From contig OZ018321.1 in assembly GCA_963969495.1 (NCBI GenBank), positions 125,151,218-125,215,217 on the forward strand: a DNA stretch of 64,000 nt, given 5' to 3'. The translations under genes were made by a program, and so were the position numbers. Below are positions 56,987 to 64,000 of the stretch, in pieces. Every line of letters starts with the position of its first letter. Positions within the stretch are counted from its first letter, which is position 1. The notes under the pieces were generated by a model, which did not search any database, was not told the DNA's origin, and saw only the letters and a list, made by a program, of their open reading frames with translations. This DNA is from Ceratothoa steindachneri (taxonomy: Eukaryota; Arthropoda; Malacostraca; Isopoda; Cymothoidae).

Positions 56987-57587
56987 ATCACAGAGGAAGA
57001 TCATTTATAAAGATATATTTACCAAGGTTACATGATATACCTGAAGGATTATACTATTCATTTTATTCAATCTAATGACGATCCTGGACCTAAGATACTT
57101 CGTTACAAAGGCTAGAAAAGGTCTGAAAGCATCTGATAGCGTTCCAACATTCTTGAAAAACGCAAGCCAAATGCAATTGGTTCTAACATTATGAGAACCC
57201 ATGAATTTGTTCAAAAAGTACATTAAAAATTTAAGAAATCTGCCAGAAAGTCGATTGTAGCGTTCGCTAGGATTTTAACGTTTCAAAATGCACCATCAGA
57301 CGAGATGTGCATAAAAATATCAATAAAAATTCGTATGTGACGATTAAAGGTCAATTCAGTATAGATTAAACGAAAGAGAATTCTAAACTTTTCAAAGCAC
57401 TTGCTCTCCATGTTGCTCATCCAGAATTTAATCATTCATTGAGATAAATGGTAGATTCATTGAAGTGGCGTGAAATAGTTATCTTCAAGATTAATTTTAG
57501 TGATTTTAATCTAAATACGCCTTTTTATATGGTGTGTGGTGCTATGTCTTTTTCTACATTCCTACAAATGACCTCAAAATAATGTGT

Positions 57588-57696
<109 letters not shown>

Positions 57697-58371
57697 ATAG
57701 AAATTGTATTTTTAGCTATTGCATCTGTTTGTGCACGATATTGATGTTCATAATAAAGTAGTTATTTAGCTAAAAATAAAAACCGATACCAAACGAGGGG
57801 AATTTTGCCAGAGGTGAGTGATAAGAGAATCTCAAATTGGTAAAATTTGTGAAACTGAAAATCCATGAAAGTAAGTTTGAGTGCCAGGTTAGTCTCTTAA
57901 GGAGACTACTCGGAGCATCGTTAGCAGCCAATTCTCCGTAACTTGCCTAGACTACTAGCAAATTATCCCTCATGAGTTGGAGCCGGTGGAACGCAATCCT
58001 TAAGAAGTTAAGTAGTTGCAACATAGTTATCGATCAGCCTTTATTCTGAAAGTTTGGCATGTTGGGAAGAGATGAGACTAAAAGGACTTCTTTTTACATC
58101 TTTGCGAGAAAAGACAGTACTTGTATATCAAAAATAGGATGGCAGATAGTGAAGTCACTATGGGACAATATTAGGGGTTACTAAAACTCAGGAAGTAAGT
58201 ATAGGACCATTTTATAGAGAGGTTAACCAGTCCATTAAGATGATAAGGTTATGATTAACTGGGTACGTAATTTTCAAGCTGTTATCATCAACCTTTTGGG
58301 AAAATCTGATAAGGTGAGACATAGTTATTAAAAGATTTATTTGTTTTCTATATAACTTCTTTAAGATTAAA

Positions 58372-60040
58372 AATCAGCCAACCTATGGAAATAATATACT
58401 GGAACTGATCCTAAGAATCAGTAATTGTTAGTTAGGAAATTTTTAGTTAGAGAAGCATTAGGCAGTAGTGACTAAAAGCAAGTTCGTTTTACTCTGGATA
58501 ATAAAATCAAAATGACTGAGAGCTAGAGAATGAATAGAAATGCTTATGAGGTGTGGGATACTTTCAGGACATTTTTAAATATGGCTCAGGAATATTGTAT
58601 CCCAGAGAAGTTACTTAAAAATTCAGAAAAATATTATGATGGAATAAGGATGTAGCTATTTTAATCAGGAAAAAGGGAGGCGGTTTTCAAAAAATATTAC
58701 ACAAAAAAAAAATACTATGCCTAACCTAAACAGCTATAAAAAGTAGAAAGGATTCGAACAACACAATCATAAAGAAAAAAAGGCTGTCAAAAATTAAGTT
58801 AGCAAAGAATAGTAATAAAGATGAAAGAATTTTTTTAGTTATTTTAAAATAAACAATAGGGCGAATCAAGTTAGTACAAGGTGTCCTAATGTGTAGGGAA
58901 ACATTAAAGGAAAGATAAATAAATTGTTGAGGTGCTGAATGATCATTTAATATCATTGTTTACTAATCTAAATAATCATGGGACACAAGATTTTAGAGAG
59001 AATTATTAATGTTAATTAGGAATGTTAGATGTTATTTATAAATAGATGAGATGTTAACTAAGCTGTGAGCCCTGAGGATATTAATTCAAGGATTATCAAT
59101 GAGAGAATAGAAAGTGTTCCACTTGCCATGGAGAAAATATTTGTTCGATCTCTTGGTAATACTACAAATTAAAAACACTGTTTGGCATGAAAGAATACAT
59201 TAATTTTTTTTTGGCACCATTTATGCTTTGTCTGTTGCCTTTCATTCGGCGCGGAAAGTTGATAATACCAGCTGAAAGTAAATTTATCCTAGTTACACTC
59301 GCACCTTTGGAAAATATGATAGATGTGCGCGATATGTTTTCGAATCGACAAATATTTCTGCCCTCTCTATCTTTTTTGCGCTAAATCTAAATCAGCCTTG
59401 ATACCGCACTGTGTATAAACCTTTCTTTGTGGATTAGTTGTTGTTTTGCACAAAACTCTATCATAGGATCGAAACGGCCATAGTATTTTCCTCGAAAAAG
59501 CAAGCACCGTTGTATCAAAACCGTAAAAAAATCACTGTTTATGACATCGTGATAAATTCCTTGAGGAATAGCTTCTTTGTGGGTTTCTTTCCGGCAATTA
59601 ATTATGTGTGGATTGGGATCTAACGGAAAAAAATAACTCAAATTTTACATAACCTAATAAAAGTATTTATAACAAAGCGCCTTTAATTGTGATAGATTCG
59701 TTAATCTGTAGATATACCGATCTCCTAGATTTGGGGAGATAACCAATGACTAGAAAAGAAGATAATGTAGTACCAATCTTGAAAAATGGGAGAAAAGAGG
59801 AGGATAATTGAAATAGGCCATTAATTCTCACATCAATATCGGTTAATTACTAGAAAAAAAGGATAAATAAGAGATAGTAGCCTATTTTAAAAGACTGGAT
59901 TCAAGTCAAGTAAATCATGCCTGACAAATCTGCTGGAATTTCTAGATTATATCAAAGGCCAATTAGATAAAGAAAATGACAGAGGTATTTTACTTAGATT
60001 TTAGTAACGAATTTGATAACATCCCATATTTTTTTCATCC
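58372..60040 (+). pseudogene. CR1/L2-like LINE: endonuclease end and reverse transcriptase, interrupted
   Basis: Broken frames read QPTYGNNILELIL (the PTRxNNILDL endonuclease end), then EALGSSD (58450). The linker follows, then EVLNDHLISLFTNLNN (58935), then AVSPEDINSRIINERIESVP (59080) and AMEKIFVRS. A 565-bp insert follows. After it come VVPILKNGRKEEDN (59790), PLILTSIS and the RT palm box A VFYLDFSNEFDNIPY (59983-60027), where recognisable sequence ends. The order and motifs fit the CR1/L2 group. Many stops show long inactivity. Confidence 0.82.
59153..59717. mobile_element. 565-bp insertion inside the CR1-like LINE
   Basis: The flanks are CGATCTC at 59146-59152 and 59718-59724. Removing the insert and one flank restores continuous RT text across the joint. 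The ends show weak inverted similarity (GTAATACTACAAATTAA versus GTATATCTACAGATTAA, about 14 of 20). A minus-strand frame of 84 codons (59641-59387: CRKETHKEAIPQG, FRGKYYGRFDPMIEFC) is protein-like but not recognised. It may be a non-autonomous DNA transposon with a 7-8 bp duplication (hAT-like size) or a captured gene piece. Confidence 0.7.
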
Positions 60041-60049
60041 TTTATTTTA

Positions 60050-60300
60050 GGTTATGTTTTCTGTTATTACTTTATGTTTACCTACCTTTCGAAAGTAAAT
60101 CTGGGTAAATGATATAATGTAAAAGTAGTATCGTGGTATTCGTGAGCGGATACCTTCGATGCAGAGAATACAGTCTACTTACGTTGCAGGAGGCCAGATA
60201 GATAGACCAGCTGCACAAGGCTAATAAGAGATGAGTGCGTGAGGAGATGAAGGGTGACAAAGGGAAGATTTAAATACCAGGTTTCATTCAAGGTTATTCA
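60050..60300. other. No gene recognised
   Basis: Follows the CR1-like LINE. Contains an ATTTAAATACC near 60269 that could be a promoter of the adjacent LTR-like block on either strand. Confidence 0.3.
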
Positions 60301-61250
60301 AAGTTCAAAAACAAAAATATTCTTTAATTACACTAATAATGCTAATTATGGAATTGTCTACAAAGGCAAATGAATGAGAGAATAATGTCGCTCCCAATGA
60401 AATAATAAATCAAATACTAATCAGTTTAACGGGGATCAAAATATGGGACTTAGTCAGACAGGAAAAATGTTGGTAAATACTGGGGAGTCCAATTAATGGG
60501 TCGGAAGGAGGATATCAGGTAGCGAGGACAAAAGGGGGGATTATCCTCGAAAAGGGGTAAAAGGGTTTGACCTTCACAGCTTAACTCTTTGGTGAGAGGA
60601 GCGATTCTTACGAGGCGAGCTAGTCTTGCGGCTCAAGGGGCGTTTACTCTTAACGGAGGGGTCAGAATTACCTGGGGCAAGAGTAAGATAATTTTCAGGC
60701 TGGGTGAGACACTCTCGAATTGGGATGAGTAATCTCAGACGAGGGGGCGAGGTTTCTTTGATGGGATGAGAAGAGTGGTTCGCACAATTCTCCGAAGAAA
60801 AGGTCTTTTCACGATTTTGCCGATTGACTGTGGCCAAACTCACGACAATCTGTCTAGCCGATAAGACCTAACTCCGTGGTTCCACCCGAGACTAGGGGCC
60901 GTATCTTCGCAAAAGGGCGGCGGTAATTTCTGACGAGTAACGGTTAACTTTAGGTTAAATACCCTGCTGGCTTCCTCGCTAGAAAGACTCCCGGCCTGGC
61001 AATCTCTTGGGAGTAACCAATGGCGCCAGTTACTATAGGCCCAGACGAGATAAGACGACCGACGAAGCTTCTCCTCAGATCAACCCTTGCTTCCAGGCAG
61101 GGAAGAATCGGAAAAATTGCGTCTCAACGGGGGATAGGCCGACCGATCAAACACAGTTGTTACCAGCCACTTTTATTTTTTTCCACACGAGAATAGTTCT
61201 CTATCCTTGCGTTTAGAGATCTAGCTTAGCCACACGTGGTCTCTGCTTGA
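60301..61250 (-). repeat. LTR-like block
   Basis: GC-richer than its flanks, with GGTTAAATACC (60953) and TGGCGCCAGT (61021), phrases also present at 44.07 and 44.13 kb, and CGATTGACTGTGGCC (60822) related to the duplicated phrase at 10.3 kb. No coding region adjoins it in the window. Open frames at 60574-60843 (minus) and 61007-61216 have no family signature. Confidence 0.35.
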
Positions 61251-62180
61251 GGTGGGAGGGGGGTACAAGGTGGACCTTAGGGTTCGTTCCCTCACAAATA
61301 GTTTTGGGTAGTTGTTTGAGTCATATTTTCAATTTTCATATATGTATAAAGCTGGAATTTCAGAATAGTTTTGTTTAGGAAATTTATTGAATTTCGAATT
61401 TCAAGAGGAGATATCAAACAGATCCCAAATTATCACCCAATGTAATTTGCATATATGCAATTATGAGATGCAGGGTTATTACCCCAATTTACAGGATAAA
61501 CATATTTTGTTTTGCTTCTTTTATTATTTTGCATCCAAATTCGTTATTAGAGCAAGATAAGAGATAGCTTAAATTCGGTAGCAGAAAATATGTTCTCGGA
61601 ACATTCGTTCTTCTTTGGATCCCAATGAATTAAATTCAGCTCCTAATCATTATATGTAAACAAATGGCTATAGAATGGTATTATATTTTAGTCAAAAGAA
61701 ATATTCTCCGTTAAAATAAAATAAATTAAAATAAACTCATTTACCATATCTGTTAGCGTATTTAATATCTCAACTCATGAATCTTTGTAATAATTGTCGA
61801 CTGACCAAAAAGGACAATAATAATGAATATTTTTTGAGACTTCATCTTTAAAACAAATAAACCAAATTGTATTGCTACCAACAATGTATATTAGTTCATA
61901 CATGCAGGGCCCTTTTAAGAATATGGCCATTTGTTTAAGCACTTTTTTATTCTATTTCTGTTATATTATATCATAATTAAGTTATTTTTTATTTTATTGT
62001 TTTAGAAATTTATAAAAAGCTGTTTAGAATTTTCACTGCTTTTCGTCGATGTTTGAAGTTCTACTTCATCTGTTCGTTCTCTTATCTTGTCACGGTCATA
62101 GCGGAAAATTTTTTAAAAAATTCTGCAGTATCTGGCATGTTACTCAATAATTTTAAATTTAGATGTCTTTCTCAATTTTC
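61251..62180. other. No gene recognised
   Basis: AT-rich with stops in all frames. Confidence 0.4.
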
Positions 62181-62184
62181 CTCG

Positions 62185-62542
62185 GCTCTTGCTAGCCGAG
62201 TGGATACGGCGTTGGTCTCTCAACCTCTCGTTACAGGGTTTGATCCCGACATAAGCGGACACAAACGTCAGCTCACGTAGAGATCCGGCTAACACTTGAT
62301 GAGCGCTCTGTGCTCAACCTTGTGCTGGGGTGGGTAGATCTTACACTTCTCATCACACACAAAGCCAATTACAGTACTGCTTTCGTTCCTCTCCCGTCTT
62401 TGCAGCACAACACACTCACACTGTCTCTGTTGCAAGGAATCCTCCCGATGGGTGTCTATATCCACATACCTCTAACGCGGAACAGGTCCCTCTTTCCCGA
62501 GGCGATGAAGATTCCACTTGAACGCTCTTTGGTGTAAAAAAA
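62185..62542 (+). mobile_element. Possible tRNA-derived SINE
   Basis: The head (about 62190-62262) has an A-box-like TAGCCGAGTGG and, about 45 bp on, a B-box-like GGTTTGATCCC, at tRNA spacing. The GTTGGTCTCTCAACC segment between them is a good anticodon-arm-like hairpin. The acceptor arm does not pair, so it is not a tRNA gene. A roughly 270-bp body follows and ends at a short A-run (62536-62542). No target duplication was found. Confidence 0.5.
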
Positions 62543-62544
62543 CA

Positions 62545-63256
62545 TAATACCTCCTGGCACTCCTCCCTCAAAGAGGACCGGCCTTTGGTGTTTTGAAGTT
62601 TCATCATTGATTGACATAGTGAGTTTTATGTTTATTTCATTATCTAGTCAGGGATCTTCCTGGATGAAGGAAGGTTGGGAAATCATTACTAACTTATTTC
62701 CTTACTTGGCAATTCTTTCAAGAACCAATGGTGTTTACAAAACTTAAGGATAGGAGTGGTCCCAGAACGGACCTTTGTGGTACTCTACTTATGATTTTTA
62801 GATATTCGGATGTTACCCCCTTCACAACTCACCCTTTGCTTAAGATCTGCTAACTAGCTTCCAACCCAGTTATTTTATTGAAATAATGATATGGAAATTT
62901 ATGATAGGTTTATTTAGTAAGCCAAGATTGGCCTCTTGTGTCCTCTTCGTTGTGACTAACTAGTTAACCCCTTAACTGCGGGATTTTCACATTCAGAACA
63001 GCGTCTCCCTGCGGAGTTATTTTCTCGAATTTCCCCTTTTTTCATTGTTTTGCATTTTACTTATTTTAATTGCCTATTGTAATTTCTATACATATTTCTA
63101 CCTTTTGTATTATATTTATATATAATGTTGTCCATTGTGCAAATGTATTACTACCTAAATATGTGCGCTCTGAGAGTGTAGCTCAAGAAGAAACAGAGGC
63201 GCACATATATGTGCATTCCGCAATAGCTAGTCAATTTACGAACGCACATATTTGTG
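62545..63256. other. No gene recognised
   Basis: Text near 62750-62800 (SGPRTDLCGTLL in one frame) has a LINE-like flavour but is too short to call. The last 60 bp contain repeated ACGCACATAT/GCGCACATATATG phrases just before the LINE start. Confidence 0.3.
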
Positions 63257-64000
63257 CCCTGTAAGGGGCGCGGCGATTTGCTATCCTGGCCGCCGTGCTG
63301 ATGGGACTCAGCACTTCGTCCGACCCCAGCTTAGCCACTTCTCCTTCCTTCAAAACACTTGTTTCCTCGCTTTTCATAAGACCTCTCCTACAACTTTCAA
63401 TGGTCAGCCTCTAATTTCACAGGGTAGATGCTGAGCTTCTACTCAAGCCAACCGTCCCGGATCGGGGCTGAGGGGGGAGGGGACAATGTTCCCTAACCCC
63501 TGAGCTCCAGATTAGGATGGGTTTTTTTTAACAACCTGCTTCTTCCCCACCTATACCTTCCTCACATCTCTTTTCCTCTCCTCTTCACAATCTATCCATT
63601 TTTACGCCGCGTCTAAGGTGGAGCAGCCATGACGATGGACTGCCAGGCCACCAGGCGGGAGGCGTGGTCCCAAATGGCAGCGCATGGCTCGGCCAGGCCT
63701 GTAAGCACCTCTTGCAGTGCGGGCAACTGCGAGAGGTGATGAGAGGTTGCATCCCGTAATAAAAAGAGGGTCACCATGCCCAATGATGAGTCCAACCAAA
63801 AAAAAAACCTTTAACTCTCCCTGTAGAAACGACGGAGCCGCTCTCAGGCAGCTCCACAGAAAAATAGAGGTTCCCTCCCCCTGTGCTTGCGCAGGGGACC
63901 CTTCATATCTCTTGACCTAGAGAGGAAGCTTACTCCTCTCCTTTGCTTACGGGTGTAAGGGACTCCCCCTCACCCCCTTCTCTGGAGGTCCTTTCGGGCA
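63257..64000 (+). mobile_element. I-group LINE copy C, 5' part, runs off the window
   Basis: It starts CCCTGTAAGG as in copies A and B, has a single 5' UTR monomer that retains the CTAATTTCACAGGGTAGA block missing from copy A, and reaches the ORF1 ATG at 63776 (MPNDES). That frame stops after 12 codons, and the homologous downstream text shows indels, so this copy is probably also dead. Confidence 0.9.

Noticed and set aside
57270..57305. Fourth hammerhead-like motif on the minus strand (CTGATGG ... GAAAC)
   Set aside because: The core base is changed and the intervening stem does not pair. No PLE coding text is adjacent.
60574..60843. 89-codon minus-strand frame at 60.6-60.8 kb
   Set aside because: It lies in an LTR-like block, is rich in S/P/K/R with no motif, and has no conserved counterpart in the similar block at 44 kb.

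Overview
The window looks like repeat-dominated, AT-rich nuclear DNA of an invertebrate animal, most plausibly an arthropod. That guess rests on the transposon repertoire: Penelope-like elements with GIY-YIG nuclease, I-group LINEs with RNase H, Ty3/Gypsy elements, a CR1/L2-type LINE, mariner and Tc1 pieces. The species cannot be told from sequence alone. I see no convincing multi-exon host gene, no rRNA or tRNA gene and no CRISPR array. Almost every coding-looking stretch is a decayed mobile element.

Layout. 0.5-7.4 kb: a Penelope-like element (PLE) whose two ends are inverted copies of each other, each carrying a hammerhead-ribozyme-like motif. It is apparently split by a Ty3/Gypsy element (Gypsy-A, about 2.2-6.8 kb) whose 3' LTR holds seven roughly 80-bp repeats. 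7.6-7.9 kb: a 338-bp Tc1/mariner MITE. 9.8-10.5 kb: a 98-bp inverted repeat. 11.8-13.1 kb: a second PLE on the minus strand. 13.1-21.8 kb: a long I-group LINE copy followed by two truncated pieces. 22.6-24.8 kb: a Gypsy RNase H fragment and a minus-strand LINE RT. 28.2-36.8 kb: a second I-group cluster (one internally deleted copy with a duplicated 5' UTR, then truncated head-to-tail copies, one of them nested with a 15-bp target duplication). 37.0-39.1 kb: Gypsy-C, with the usual PR-RT-RH-IN order. 40.4-43.1 kb (minus): Gypsy-D, with PR-IN-RT order. 45-47 kb: Tc1 and Jockey-like fragments. 49.3-50.3 kb: an LTR-like block. 51.6-53.1 kb (minus): a decayed copy of a widespread unnamed metazoan repeat family. 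53.9-54.9 kb: a third PLE. 55.2-56.2 kb (minus): a mariner pseudogene. 58.4-60.0 kb: a CR1/L2-like LINE split by a 565-bp insertion. 60.3-61.3 kb: an LTR-like block. 62.2 kb: a possible tRNA-type SINE. 63.3-64 kb: the 5' end of another I-group copy, cut by the window edge. Seven (AT)n tracts of about 35-110 bp are scattered through the window.

How the parts relate. Two decayed Gypsy copies (A and D) together indicate a family in which integrase lies between protease and reverse transcriptase, with RNase H at the 3' end of pol. This is the Gmr1-type order, unlike Gypsy-C in the same window. The I-group copies show their dispersal mechanism directly: intact or truncated 5' ends, shared 3' stem-loops, (A)/(TAA) tails, insertion next to earlier tails, and one self-insertion with a clean duplication. 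The PLE ends carry ribozyme motifs that recur near (AT)n tracts.
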